A stretch of DNA of 41,257 nt from an uncultured Actinomycetes bacterium (GTDB taxonomy: Bacteria > Actinomycetota > Actinomycetes > Nanopelagicales > Nanopelagicaceae), in assembly GCA_903838035.1 (NCBI GenBank), contig CAILWW010000024.1:1-41257 (forward strand), read 5' to 3'. This document shows, in pieces, positions 33,617 through 41,257 of the stretch. Under the pieces are notes generated by a model. That model saw only the letters and a list, made by a program, of their open reading frames with translations, was not told where the DNA came from and ran no database searches. Both the position numbers and the translations under genes were made by a program. Position 1 is the first letter of the stretch; each line of letters begins with the position of its first letter.

Positions 33617-34560
33617 GGGGCCACTCTAAAGCGATAGTTATGGTGAACGCGAAAACCCGAGGTGGAATATAAGTTAACGGCCTTGGTATTAGTGATATCC
33701 ACCTGCAATGCGATTTTTTCAGCTCCGGAAATTTGAACACACTCACTTAACAGCGGCTTAGCCAGGCCGTGACCACGGAACTCATCTTTAATAAAAATTC
33801 GACTGATAACCGCCCAACCATCTGCGACCGCGACTCGGGCTGCGGCAATAGCTTGCTCACCTGCTTTAATCAGAAGGTAGTTCGCTGGATAACGCTCCAT
33901 GATTCGAGCACCTGGTGAATTTCCTTGCACATCTAGCCACTGGTCCGTGAGGTCGGCGCTCGTGGCAAAGGAGAATCCGAGCGGAAGATCAATAAGCGGC
34001 ACATCGCCGGCATCGGCAATCATTAAATGTGCCTCGACTGCTATCTCCCAGCCAGCCTGCTCCAGTGCCAGGTCGAGCTCGGCATAAGTTGGCAGCGGTA
34101 CATGAATTGCCGGTCGAACCGCCCTTGATTTAAATTCTTTAATCGCGAAATTAAGTTCATCAACAAGGGGGAGTAGTGGCTCGCCCAAAGGCGCCCTGCC
34201 AGCGGGAAGAATGGAATTTGCGCGAAAGGTAAATCCTTCTGAGATTCGGTAGCGCCATCCGCCGTGCATGAAAGTTTCGAGCGCCGGCCAAGTTTTCTCT
34301 GCCGCGCTTTCTAATTCGGCAATCCGCATACTCGTTGGCTTACCAGTGCCAGCCTTCGCGCTGACCGGCAGAACTATCCGCCAGGCCGCGATCTCGGTGG
34401 GGTCGAACTCTTCTAGGGTTCCATCTTTCTTACGTATCGAACTTTGAGATTCCAATACGCCGAGTAGGTCGCGAAAGCCAGCGCCATCTGGAAGTCGCAG
34501 ACGGATCGAGAGTCGAACCCCAACATGCTCTTGCTTGGGTGGCGCGATTAACTCCGCCAT
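33613..34560 (-). CDS. GNAT acetyltransferase with N-terminal SH3-like domain (Rv0428c type)
   Basis: A 315-residue two-part protein. Residues about 12-70 form a small beta domain (VGVRLSIRLRLPDGAGFRDL, then LGVLES), as in the Rv0428c-type histone acetyltransferase-like family. A WRYRISEGFTFRANSILPAG segment begins the acetyltransferase part. The C-terminal GNAT domain has the acetyl-CoA loop FRGHGLAKPLL near 265 and NTKAVNLYSTSGF at the end. The acceptor is unknown. GGGAGG lies 8 bases before the ATG, so this gene has a proper ribosome binding site. It is co-directional with cysS (4-base overlap) and divergent from ferredoxin. Confidence 0.85.
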   Translation of the reverse strand: MAELIAPPKQEHVGVRLSIRLRLPDGAGFRDLLGVLESQSSIRKKDGTLEEFDPTEIAAWRIVLPVSAKAGTGKPTSMRIAELESAAEKTWPALETFMHGGWRYRISEGFTFRANSILPAGRAPLGEPLLPLVDELNFAIKEFKSRAVRPAIHVPLPTYAELDLALEQAGWEIAVEAHLMIADAGDVPLIDLPLGFSFATSADLTDQWLDVQGNSPGARIMERYPANYLLIKAGEQAIAAARVAVADGWAVISRIFIKDEFRGHGLAKPLLSECVQISGAEKIALQVDITNTKAVNLYSTSGFRVHHNYRFRVAP

Positions 34561-34608
34561 GTGTCAGACCTCCCGCCCATAACCTCGTAGGATTTACTCG
34601 AATTTAGG

Positions 34609-34614
34609 TACTCT
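34609..34614 (+). promoter_or_regulatory. -10 element of fdxA, promoter with leader
   Basis: TACTCT would start transcription near 34621, giving a leader of about 31 bases. The leader carries AGGAG at 34640-34644, 7 bases before the GTG. This is one of the few genes here with a classical leader and ribosome binding site. Confidence 0.5.
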
Positions 34615-34651
34615 AGTGCCACTGAGTAGAAGCATCGATAGGAGCTAGCCT

Positions 34652-34975
34652 GTGACATATGTAATTGCAGAACCATGCATCGATATTAAAGATAAGTCTT
34701 GTATCGAGGAGTGCCCGGTTGATTGCATCTACGAGGGCGATCGCATGCTCTATATCCAACCGGACGAGTGCGTGGACTGTGGTGCCTGTGAGCCGGTCTG
34801 CCCAGTAGAAGCTATTTATTATGAAGATGATGTCCCATCACAGTGGAAAGAGTTTGGCGGCATCGCCGGCGAGTTCTTCGTGGAGCTTGGTTCTCCTGGT
34901 GGCGCCAGCAAGGTCGGTCCAACAAATACTGACCATGCAAAAGTAAAGGCAATGCCTGCTAAATCTGGCGAGTAA
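34652..34975 (+). CDS. fdxA: 7Fe ferredoxin (3Fe-4S/4Fe-4S)
   Basis: A 107-residue ferredoxin that carries electrons in the cytoplasm. Cysteines at 9, 17 and 50 fit the 3Fe-4S site; 21, 40, 43 and 46 fit the 4Fe-4S site. The first site has the CIDIKDKSC spacing typical of the actinobacterial FdxA/FdxC family. The C-terminal half lacks cysteines. The start is GTG, fixed by AGGAG seven bases upstream and the conserved TYVIAEPC start. Association with dapC downstream is the usual actinobacterial order. Confidence 0.95.
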   Translation: MTYVIAEPCIDIKDKSCIEECPVDCIYEGDRMLYIQPDECVDCGACEPVCPVEAIYYEDDVPSQWKEFGGIAGEFFVELGSPGGASKVGPTNTDHAKVKAMPAKSGE

Positions 34976-34977
34976 CG

Positions 34978-36051
34978 CTGAAACTTCCAGACTTTCCTTG
35001 GGATGCGTTGGCTCCATATGGGGCTCGCGCTAAAGAACATGTCGATGGCGCAATAGATCTTTCGCAAGGTACCCCAGTTGACCCAACTCCTGATTTCATT
35101 CAGGAGGCATTGCAAGCAGCCGCTGATTCACCAAGATACCCAGTCACAATTGGAACTCCCGAACTTCGCGCGGCAATGCGCGACTGGGCCATCAACACAC
35201 TTGGAGTCACCGGAGATTTTGATGTTCTGCCAACAATAGGCTCCAAAGAACTTGTTGCACTGCTTCCGACAATTTTGCAATCTAAGAGTGTGATCTACCC
35301 AAAGATTGCATATCCAACATATTTAGTCGGAGCGATGATTGCCGGCGCTAAGCCGATCGAATCTGAAATCGATGCCACGACTTGGCCTGCCGCTGATTTG
35401 GTCTGGATTAACTCCCCATCAAATCCCACCGGCAGAATTGCGCCAGCGGAAGAGTTCCAGGCGGTTATAGATTATTCGCGCAAGACGGGGGCAGTCATCG
35501 CCAGCGATGAGTGTTACTTAGGCTTTCCGGCCGGAGCGCAGCAACCAATCTCAATCCTTAAAGTCGCAGCCGGAGAAAATAAAAATCTAATCGCAGTCCA
35601 TTCGCTCTCCAAGCGCTCAAACCTGGCCGGATATCGCGCCGGCCTAATCATTGGTGACCCCGAAGTTATTGCAAAAATTTTAGAAGTTCGAAAACATGCC
35701 GGTTTGATGGTGCCGCTGCCTGTGCAACGAGCAATGACGGTTGCACTTGGTGATGAAGTACACGCGCTGAAACAAGCGGAGAAATATCGAGCCCGTCGGG
35801 CAGTTCTGCAACCCGCCTTAGAAAGCGCCGGCTTTAAAGTCGAATTTACCAATGCCGGTTTATATATCTGGTGTTCTCGCGGTGAGAGCGATTGGGATTC
35901 CATCGCTTGGCTGGCCGATTTAGGAATTCTCTGTACACCGGGACACTTTTATGGACCGGCAGGTGCACGGCATATTCGGGTTGCTTTAACCGCGAGCGAC
36001 ACCGACATTGAAAAGGCGGCAGATCGAATTGCTAAGGCGGGGCGCCCATGA
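34978..36051 (+). CDS. dapC: N-succinyldiaminopimelate aminotransferase, apparent CTG start
   Basis: A PLP fold-type I aminotransferase making N-succinyl-L,L-DAP, partner of the DapD encoded about 17 kb away. It has the WINSPSNPTGRIAP motif, an ASDECYLGF aspartate and tyrosine region, and the PLP-lysine segment HSLSKRSNLAGYRAG. The first canonical start in frame is TTG at 35008. The ten codons before it encode LKLPDFPWDA, which matches the conserved N-terminus of actinobacterial DapC. No ATG, GTG or TTG exists between that sequence and the in-frame stop at 34960. The best start is therefore CTG at 34978, three bases after the fdxA stop (357 residues). An alternative is a start at 35008 with loss of conserved residues, or a sequence error. 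Confidence 0.88.
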   Translation: MKLPDFPWDALAPYGARAKEHVDGAIDLSQGTPVDPTPDFIQEALQAAADSPRYPVTIGTPELRAAMRDWAINTLGVTGDFDVLPTIGSKELVALLPTILQSKSVIYPKIAYPTYLVGAMIAGAKPIESEIDATTWPAADLVWINSPSNPTGRIAPAEEFQAVIDYSRKTGAVIASDECYLGFPAGAQQPISILKVAAGENKNLIAVHSLSKRSNLAGYRAGLIIGDPEVIAKILEVRKHAGLMVPLPVQRAMTVALGDEVHALKQAEKYRARRAVLQPALESAGFKVEFTNAGLYIWCSRGESDWDSIAWLADLGILCTPGHFYGPAGARHIRVALTASDTDIEKAADRIAKAGRP

Positions 36052-37016
36052 GTTCCGCAATTTTGCTCGTAGGTGGAATGGGAACACGGCTACAACCACT
36101 CACGCTCTCTACGCCAAAGCCAATGCTCAACGTTGCCGGAGTTCCATTTACTGAGCACCAAATAGTGAAGGCGCGCGAAGCCGGTATTACCGAGATTGTT
36201 CTTGCCACCTCTTTTAAGGCCGAACTCTTCGAACCATATTTTGGAAACGGGGAGAAGTTCGGCATCTCCATTAAATATGCCGTGGAGAAGGAGCCGCTCG
36301 GCACTGGTGGTGCGATTCGAAATGCCGCTGCGATGCTTTCAGGGCAAGGCCCAGTAGCTATCTTCAATGGCGATGTTTTGAGCGCACATGACTTAGCCGG
36401 TCAGATCTCCTTTCACCAAAGCAATAAGGCAGATGTCACGCTCTATCTCACCGAAGTAGCTGATGCTCGAGCCTTCGGCGCAGTGGAATATGAGAGTGAT
36501 TTTCGAGTCCGAGCTTTTAACGAAAAAATGGAGAACCCGCCCACCAATATGATTAATGCAGGTTGCTACATTTTCGCCCGCGAAGTAATCGACTCGATTC
36601 CAGAGAATGAAGTAATAAGCGTGGAGCGTCAAACCTTCCCAAAGTTGTTGGAGGAGCAGGCGCGGGTCTTTGCTTATGTGGACCGCAGTTATTGGTTGGA
36701 TATTGGAACTCCGGCTGCATTGTTGAAAGCAACCAAAGATTTGCTGAGCGGGGCGATGTATTCCGCCGCCACTCCTGCCTTGACTGGTGGTTGCTATATC
36801 TCGCCTACGGCGAAAGTGGACTCGAGCGCAGAGATTGAGGCCGGCACCGTTATTGGGGCTGAGGCAATTGTGGAGGCGGGAGTTCGGCTCCAAGGCGCCG
36901 TGGTGGGCAAGGGAGCGAGAGTTGGAGCGCGATCCATACTTATTGATACCTTCATCGCCGATGGCGCAGTAGTTCCACCTGCCGTTATCGCCGAGAGCAA
37001 CTTTCTCGGTTTTTAG
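36048..37016 (+). CDS. Mannose-1-phosphate guanylyltransferase-like nucleotidyltransferase
   Basis: A 322-residue sugar-1-phosphate nucleotidyltransferase. The N-terminal Rossmann-like domain has LLVGGMGTRLQPLTLSTPKPM (nucleotide-binding and catalytic Arg/Lys motif), EKEPLGTGGAIRN, FNGDVLS with the metal aspartate, and WLDIGTP. The last 80 residues are hexapeptide repeats forming a left-handed helix. It most resembles the actinobacterial GDP-mannose pyrophosphorylase next to whiB (Rv3264c type). Glucose or another sugar cannot be excluded. It overlaps dapC by 4 bases (ATGA). Confidence 0.85.
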   Translation: MSSAILLVGGMGTRLQPLTLSTPKPMLNVAGVPFTEHQIVKAREAGITEIVLATSFKAELFEPYFGNGEKFGISIKYAVEKEPLGTGGAIRNAAAMLSGQGPVAIFNGDVLSAHDLAGQISFHQSNKADVTLYLTEVADARAFGAVEYESDFRVRAFNEKMENPPTNMINAGCYIFAREVIDSIPENEVISVERQTFPKLLEEQARVFAYVDRSYWLDIGTPAALLKATKDLLSGAMYSAATPALTGGCYISPTAKVDSSAEIEAGTVIGAEAIVEAGVRLQGAVVGKGARVGARSILIDTFIADGAVVPPAVIAESNFLGF

Positions 37017-37029
37017 CTGATTTCGGATG

Positions 37030-37075
37030 AAATTCCCATTTTTAACCCCCAAATCGCTTAAATTTCCCACTTTTT
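37030..37075. repeat. Pair of pyrimidine-rich direct repeats upstream of whiB
   Basis: AAATTCCCATTTTT at 37030-37043 and AAATTTCCCACTTTTT at 37060-37075, 30 bases apart. A related CCCACTTTCTC occurs at 37464-37474 before the next gene. No known binding site is recognised. Confidence 0.35.
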
Positions 37076-37087
37076 CTAGAATCTCAC

Positions 37088-37116
37088 TTGACTTAAAGGG
37101 ATTACATGCGTGTAAT
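37088..37116 (+). promoter_or_regulatory. Promoter of whiB with a dyad over the -10 element
   Basis: TTGACT (37088-37093), a 17-base spacer and TGTAAT (37111-37116) form the clearest -35/-10 pair in the window. The inverted repeat ATTACA-TGCG-TGTAAT (37101-37116) covers the spacer end and the whole -10 box. A repressor bound there would block the promoter. A leader of roughly 50 bases with GAGGAG before the ATG follows. Confidence 0.55.
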
Positions 37117-37171
37117 TCACCTATACAGCGAGCCTAAGAAGTAGGTAAGCCAAGCTTTGAGGAGCAACACA

Positions 37172-37453
37172 ATGTCAGACTCGCGCCCAGCAGTATCTGC
37201 AATCGCACAAGGCCTGAGCCCAGCCGAGACCGTTGAACTCTCCTGGCAAGAGCGCGCACTCTGCGCCCAGACAGATCCAGAGGCCTTCTTCCCAGAGAAG
37301 GGCGGCTCGACCCGCGAAGCAAAGCGAGTCTGCCTCTCCTGTGATGTTCGCGGTGAGTGCTTGGAATACGCACTAGCTCATGACGAGCGCTTTGGTATCT
37401 GGGGTGGACTCTCCGAGCGTGAGCGTCGCCGCCTCAAGCGTCGCTCTGCTTAA
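37172..37453 (+). CDS. whiB: WhiB family iron-sulfur transcription factor (WhiB2/WhmD-like)
   Basis: A 93-residue Wbl protein with the four cluster cysteines at 31, 54, 57 and 63, the GIWGG turn at 75-79 and a basic tail (RERRRLKRR). Wbl proteins bind a 4Fe-4S cluster and act with the main sigma factor; the WhiB2/WhmD branch controls cell division. Its length, the QERALCAQTDPEAFF segment and its place after the mannose-1-phosphate guanylyltransferase gene fit that branch. I start at the ATG at 37172, with GAGGAG eight bases upstream; a frame start at 37157 has none. It has its own leadered promoter with an operator-like dyad. Confidence 0.93.
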   Translation: MSDSRPAVSAIAQGLSPAETVELSWQERALCAQTDPEAFFPEKGGSTREAKRVCLSCDVRGECLEYALAHDERFGIWGGLSERERRRLKRRSA

Positions 37454-37498
37454 CCCGCTTACTCCCACTTTCTCTTATCTTTAGTCCAGAATTAGTAA

Positions 37499-40400
37499 AT
37501 GGCGGATAACTTCTTTGTCACCGCAATCGTGGTTGCTCACGATGGTGCAACCTGGTTAACAGAAGGTATTGCCGCCCTCTATTCGCAATCCCATCCTATT
37601 GATCGCATCATTGCCGTAGATACCGGCTCGTTAGATAACTCGGCGAAACTTTTATCAAATGCCGGAATCAAAGTTCTCTCTGCTGATCGCTCAACTGGAT
37701 TTGGCGATGCAATTAATCTGGCGCTTGCTGCAACTCCACAAATTGCTGAGAGTGAAAATGAACTGATTTGGATCCTTCATGATGATTGCGCGCCTTCACG
37801 CAACGTGCTGGAGAAACTTATTGAAGAGATAGTTGATCAACCGCAAGTTGCCATCGTCGGGCCAAAACTTCGTGGCTGGTATGACCGTCATCATCTACTT
37901 GAAGTAGGAATCAGCATTGCTGGTACTGGCGCTCGCTGGACCGGACTTGAGCGACGAGAGCAAGATCAGGGTCAACACGATGAGCCGAAGCAAGTGCTCG
38001 CTGTAAGCACCGCGGCGATGTTGGCACGGCGAGATATTTTTGAAGAACTTGGTGGGCTCGATCCTAACTTGGCCCTCTTTCGAGATGATGTCGATCTAGG
38101 TTGGCGCGCTCGCGTCGCCGGCTTCACAGTTAAGTGCGTCCCAGAGGCGCTGGTCTTTCACGTAGAAGCCGCGGCAAATGAACGGCGACCCATTGATGTC
38201 TCGGAAACTTATTTCCATCGTCCACTTTTACTAGACCGTCGAAATGCAGCTTATGTCCTGATGGCGAACTCATCCTTTCTACTCACGCCTTGGATTGCCC
38301 TCCAATTAATCACTACTGCATTTATTCGCGCCATTACCTTTCTGCTCGCAAAACTTCCAGGATATGCCGTTGATGAAATTGCCGCGGTAGGACTTTTACT
38401 CATCAAGCCAGGGGAGTTGTTGCGCGCAAGGCAAGAGCGCAAGAAAAAACGACTGCTATCTTCCAGGGTCATCAAGCCATTTATTCCACCTCGCTGGTCA
38501 CAACTTCGACTGGGCTGGGAACATGCAGTTGAACTAATCCGCAATTGGATTCATCCAAATCGAGTAAGCCAAGAACTCGCGCAAGATATCGATGATGGCG
38601 ACATTGCGACCTCGTACTCCGACATTGGGTTGATCGATGAATCCTTCGACGATGCCGATTTAGTTCCAGTCCGTAAAACTTCGCGGCTGCTCGTCTTAGC
38701 TAACCGACCACTCTTGGCCGGACTCGGCCTCACCTTTTTGATCTCACTCTTAGCTTCCAGACATAGGTGGGGCGATTTGAGTGGTGGAGCTTTAGCTTTA
38801 ATTCCACACGGTGCTAGGGATTTACTTTCGCAATACGCCGACTCCTGGCACGCAGTTGGTATGGGTTCTGCTGCCCACACGCCACCATGGATTGCGGTAC
38901 TAGGAATTGCCTCCTTATTTACTCTAGGAAGCGCCACCCTATTTGTCGCAACTCTCTTCCTGCTCACCCCAACTCTTGCCTTCTTTGTTATGTATCGCTC
39001 GAGTAAACGCGTTGGCTTAACTCCGATAGTCGCAGTTATTGCCGGACTGCTGTATGGCTTCTCACCAGTGATATGGAACAGCATCAATCAGGGTCGATTA
39101 GGAACGATAGTTGTTGCGCTGCTTGCTCCCACATTTTTCAGCCTCTCACCGCACCGAGCAATAGTGGAGATTAAGTCTTGGCGGAAGATTTATAGCTTGG
39201 CGCTATTTGCCAGCCTGATCGCCGCATTTTCAGCACCATTCCTGGCAATTTATACCGGCATCTATTTTCTGCTTTTAGTAATTCATCTCGTTGGTCGAAG
39301 GGGCGAGCTGCGGACGCTGGGCACCACCACTTTCTTTATGACCGCTGACCTTGGCGCTGCCAAGCGGTACTTTGCTAGCTTTCTCATCCCTTGGTTGCTT
39401 AACGCCCCATGGTCGCTCTCCTTACTTGTCCATCCCACTCAACTTCTACAAGATCCAGGATTTCCACTTGCTCAAGCGGGCGGTAGTTGGCAGATTCTCT
39501 TATTGAATCTGGGGTCGAATTCAGGAGTCCCTTGGTGGATTATCTCGCCACTTATTATTTTTCTGATTGTCACTCTGCTCAATCCAATTACTCGAAGTCA
39601 AGGGCTAATCGCGTCGATAATTCTTGGACTGGCGCTTTCACTCTCCACTACCCACATCTCCGGACATGGTGCAAGCGGAAATTATTGGAGCGGTACGTTA
39701 ATAGTTTTTGTAGAAGTACTTGTGCTGGCTCCAGCACTAACAATTTTGAGTGATCTGATTCCAAACTTACGCACCTCATCAATTGGAATAGGGCACCTTG
39801 TAACTGGATTGACGGCATTGATTGCGATTTATTCAGTTCTACTCACATCGCTTTGGGCGGCAACTTTCGGCGCCTCCTCGATGGTGGCAGGTTCGCAAGA
39901 TCAAATCATTCCGCCATTTGTCGCATCTCTTGCCGACACTCCAGGTCGTCCAAAGACGTTGGTAGTGAAAGAGACGAGTGGAGTTGCTACTTATTTTATT
40001 TCACGCGGAAATGACATGGTGCTGGGCGATCCGGACAATGTCGTAGCCCTGCCGACGAAGCTGGAAAGTGCAATCCAAGGTGCGCTCGATGGAACTTCAC
40101 TCGATAGCAGCAAAGTTATTGGTGAATATGGAATTAAATATATTTTTATCAAGGCGCCCGCTAACCCAAATCTGGTTCGAACTATTGATGGCATCGGTGG
40201 GTATGTTCGAGGCTCGGCGACATCTGCGGGAATCATCTGGCGCGTACAAGGTGCACTCCCTCGAGTCTCCTTCACCGATATAAGTGGAAATACCTCGCAA
40301 ATTTCGGCAAGCGATATCGGAGCTCAGGATGTAGTCAAAAGCGCTGGAATTGTCTCAGTCGCTGAGAAGTTCGATACTGGATGGCACCTCTTATTAAACG

Positions 40401-40609
40401 GATCGCCAGTCAAGGAGAGTGCTTCTGCAAACGGTGTTCCGCAATTTGTAATTAATACACCTGGAACTATTAACTTACTTCAGGATGGCACGAAGCGACG
40501 GGCGCTAATCTCACTCCAACTTATTGCCTTGTTGAGCGTAATTGTCTTGAGCTTGCCAGCTGGCCGCCGGCGCCGCGAACTCTCCATCGGAGAAGGCGAG
40601 AGTCAATGA
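37499..40609 (+). CDS. Large membrane glycosyltransferase, family 2
   Basis: A 1036-residue protein. Residues about 5-230 are a GT-A domain: VTAIVVAHDGATWLTEGI at the start, HDD at 94-96 and RDDVDLGWRARVAG at 195-208. Hydrophobic helices appear near 255-300. A cytosolic basic and acidic linker (about 300-405) follows, then roughly ten more transmembrane segments to about 800. An extracytoplasmic stretch of some 200 residues and a last helix near 1005-1023 complete it. The layout suggests a polyprenyl-linked sugar transferase for a surface polymer. Such GT2 giants with WhiB2 and DUF5719 as neighbours are usual in actinobacteria. A weak -10 (CAGAAT) lies 6 bases before the ATG. Donor and acceptor unknown. 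Confidence 0.85.
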   Translation: MADNFFVTAIVVAHDGATWLTEGIAALYSQSHPIDRIIAVDTGSLDNSAKLLSNAGIKVLSADRSTGFGDAINLALAATPQIAESENELIWILHDDCAPSRNVLEKLIEEIVDQPQVAIVGPKLRGWYDRHHLLEVGISIAGTGARWTGLERREQDQGQHDEPKQVLAVSTAAMLARRDIFEELGGLDPNLALFRDDVDLGWRARVAGFTVKCVPEALVFHVEAAANERRPIDVSETYFHRPLLLDRRNAAYVLMANSSFLLTPWIALQLITTAFIRAITFLLAKLPGYAVDEIAAVGLLLIKPGELLRARQERKKKRLLSSRVIKPFIPPRWSQLRLGWEHAVELIRNWIHPNRVSQELAQDIDDGDIATSYSDIGLIDESFDDADLVPVRKTSRLLVLANRPLLAGLGLTFLISLLASRHRWGDLSGGALALIPHGARDLLSQYADSWHAVGMGSAAHTPPWIAVLGIASLFTLGSATLFVATLFLLTPTLAFFVMYRSSKRVGLTPIVAVIAGLLYGFSPVIWNSINQGRLGTIVVALLAPTFFSLSPHRAIVEIKSWRKIYSLALFASLIAAFSAPFLAIYTGIYFLLLVIHLVGRRGELRTLGTTTFFMTADLGAAKRYFASFLIPWLLNAPWSLSLLVHPTQLLQDPGFPLAQAGGSWQILLLNLGSNSGVPWWIISPLIIFLIVTLLNPITRSQGLIASIILGLALSLSTTHISGHGASGNYWSGTLIVFVEVLVLAPALTILSDLIPNLRTSSIGIGHLVTGLTALIAIYSVLLTSLWAATFGASSMVAGSQDQIIPPFVASLADTPGRPKTLVVKETSGVATYFISRGNDMVLGDPDNVVALPTKLESAIQGALDGTSLDSSKVIGEYGIKYIFIKAPANPNLVRTIDGIGGYVRGSATSAGIIWRVQGALPRVSFTDISGNTSQISASDIGAQDVVKSAGIVSVAEKFDTGWHLLLNGSPVKESASANGVPQFVINTPGTINLLQDGTKRRALISLQLIALLSVIVLSLPAGRRRRELSIGEGESQ

Positions 40610-41257
40610 TGATAAATTTCAAAGATCGTTATAGCTCCCTCGACCTTCGCCTGATTATTGCCATCACCGCCCTTGCACTTGGAGTTGCGGGAGCTGCGTT
40701 ATTTCCTAAGACCAATGAGTTACACCAACAAAGTTCGGCCGCATCGTTTCCAGCAGTGGCTTGTCCAAGTGTCACAACTGGAGCACAGGGTTATGCATAT
40801 CTACCCTCATCGACGATAAAGGTCCGCAAAATCAAGAAGGGTTCTGTGATCAGCAAGCCTGCTCGCACATATCGTTACCCCATATCGGATCCATTGCTGG
40901 TTGATGGAAATGCGCAATCAACGATCTTTGCCGAGAGTGCAAATGGTTGGTGGGCATCATCGCTCTGTTCATCTGGTTTGCCCGATTCCTGGTTTGTCGG
41001 TGGCTCGGCTGGCTTATCAAGTAATGGTTATGTGGATCTGGTAAATAGCGGTTTAAGCGACTCCATAGTTGAGCTCACGGCTTTTGCACCGGCGGGAGCG
41101 CGCGCCGTAAATGCGGTAACGGTTCCCGCAAACTCCGAAGTTCGAGTTGCGCTAGATACCTTGGCACCTGGTGATGACTTAATCGCAGTGCACGCCCTGA
41201 CTCGCTCAGGTCGTATAACGGCTTTTCTTTTCGAACTTCGAAAGAAAGGTTTAAGAA
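40606..41257 (+). CDS. DUF5719 family protein, N-terminal part (cut by window edge)
   Basis: The frame opens at an ATG overlapping the glycosyltransferase stop by 4 bases (ATGA; a second ATG follows) and runs to the window end without a stop, 217 codons. A short cytoplasmic start is followed by one hydrophobic segment at about 15-33, so the protein is anchored or secreted. The visible exported part has WWASSLCSSGLPDSWFVGGS and a domain of beta-rich repeats with VDLVNSGLSDSIVELTAF. This matches the DUF5719 proteins that follow the giant GT2 gene in actinobacteria. No enzymatic motif is seen; a partner role in surface polymer export is inference. Confidence 0.75.
   Translation, partial: MMINFKDRYSSLDLRLIIAITALALGVAGAALFPKTNELHQQSSAASFPAVACPSVTTGAQGYAYLPSSTIKVRKIKKGSVISKPARTYRYPISDPLLVDGNAQSTIFAESANGWWASSLCSSGLPDSWFVGGSAGLSSNGYVDLVNSGLSDSIVELTAFAPAGARAVNAVTVPANSEVRVALDTLAPGDDLIAVHALTRSGRITAFLFELRKKGLR

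Noticed and set aside
36393-37070. A 225-codon minus-strand frame opposite the guanylyltransferase
   Set aside because: Antisense shadow; the hexapeptide-repeat DNA gives long open frames on the other strand.
37030-37070. MraZ-type box (TGGG repeats read on the minus strand) upstream of whiB
   Set aside because: The TGGG units are spaced by about 13-17 bases, not the roughly 10-base period of MraZ sites, and no mra/dcw genes are present.
38551-39087. A 178-codon minus-strand frame inside the giant glycosyltransferase gene
   Set aside because: Antisense shadow with no start signal or conserved feature.
1-41257. CRISPR, defence, prophage or insertion-sequence content
   Set aside because: No repeat array, transposase, integrase, terminal repeats or nuclease cassettes are visible; gene content and order are core actinobacterial.

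Overview
The window is a gene-dense piece of an actinobacterial chromosome. A WhiB protein, the mycothiol gene mshB, DUF3117, DUF3107, DUF5719 and DUF6113 family proteins, an acyl-CoA carboxylase epsilon subunit and the actinobacterial gene order all point there. Balanced base composition, tiny intergenic gaps and many leaderless promoters suggest a small, streamlined genome, most likely a freshwater planktonic actinobacterium of the acI/Nanopelagicales type. That assignment is an inference, not a database result. I see no mobile element, CRISPR array, rRNA or tRNA gene, and no gene-free stretch longer than about 155 bases.

Region 1 (1-11517) is nucleoside and acyl-CoA metabolism. The end of deoA and adenosine deaminase run on the plus strand. 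They meet a minus-strand block: acyl-CoA carboxylase beta, epsilon, Maf and biotin carboxylase/BCCP; then a gamma-glutamylcyclotransferase-like gene; then purine nucleoside phosphorylase, a phosphopentomutase-type phosphohexomutase, deoC and two ALDH genes. Nucleosides can be split to sugar phosphates, isomerised, cleaved by DeoC to glyceraldehyde-3-phosphate and acetaldehyde, and the aldehyde oxidised. Region 2 (11560-13927) has birA, whose product biotinylates the carboxylase, then purK and purE.

Region 3 (13928-18946) is envelope and lysine/DAP metabolism: UDP-glucose dehydrogenase, an ExoA-like glycosyltransferase, a secreted SpoIID/LytB protein, dapD and a LOG-family hydrolase. Region 4 (19019-30107) holds a tiny sigma-region-4 protein, DUF3117, a short NhaA, leucyl aminopeptidase, an O-methyltransferase, HtrA, TatB, Mrp, an MgtE-N/CBS protein coupled to an Nramp-like transporter, an EamA transporter, a PHP phosphoesterase and MarC. 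It resembles the mycobacterial sigE-htrA-tatB-mrp neighbourhood, but sigE and its anti-sigma factor are missing.

Region 5 (30104-36051) has DUF3107, TetR, mshB, a DUF6113-like membrane protein, cysS, an SH3/GNAT acetyltransferase, ferredoxin and dapC. Region 6 (36048-41257) has a mannose-1-phosphate guanylyltransferase, a WhiB regulator, a giant membrane glycosyltransferase and the start of a DUF5719 protein, probably a cell-surface polysaccharide module.

Most genes are ordinary housekeeping genes. The observations most worth a second look are the MgtE-sensor/variant-Nramp pair, an ALDH16-like enzyme apparently split into an active and a catalytically dead gene, widespread leaderless promoters (two built on the stop codon of the gene upstream), six convergent gene pairs with no room for a terminator, a stand-alone sigma region 4 protein, and a dapC gene that seems to need a CTG start.
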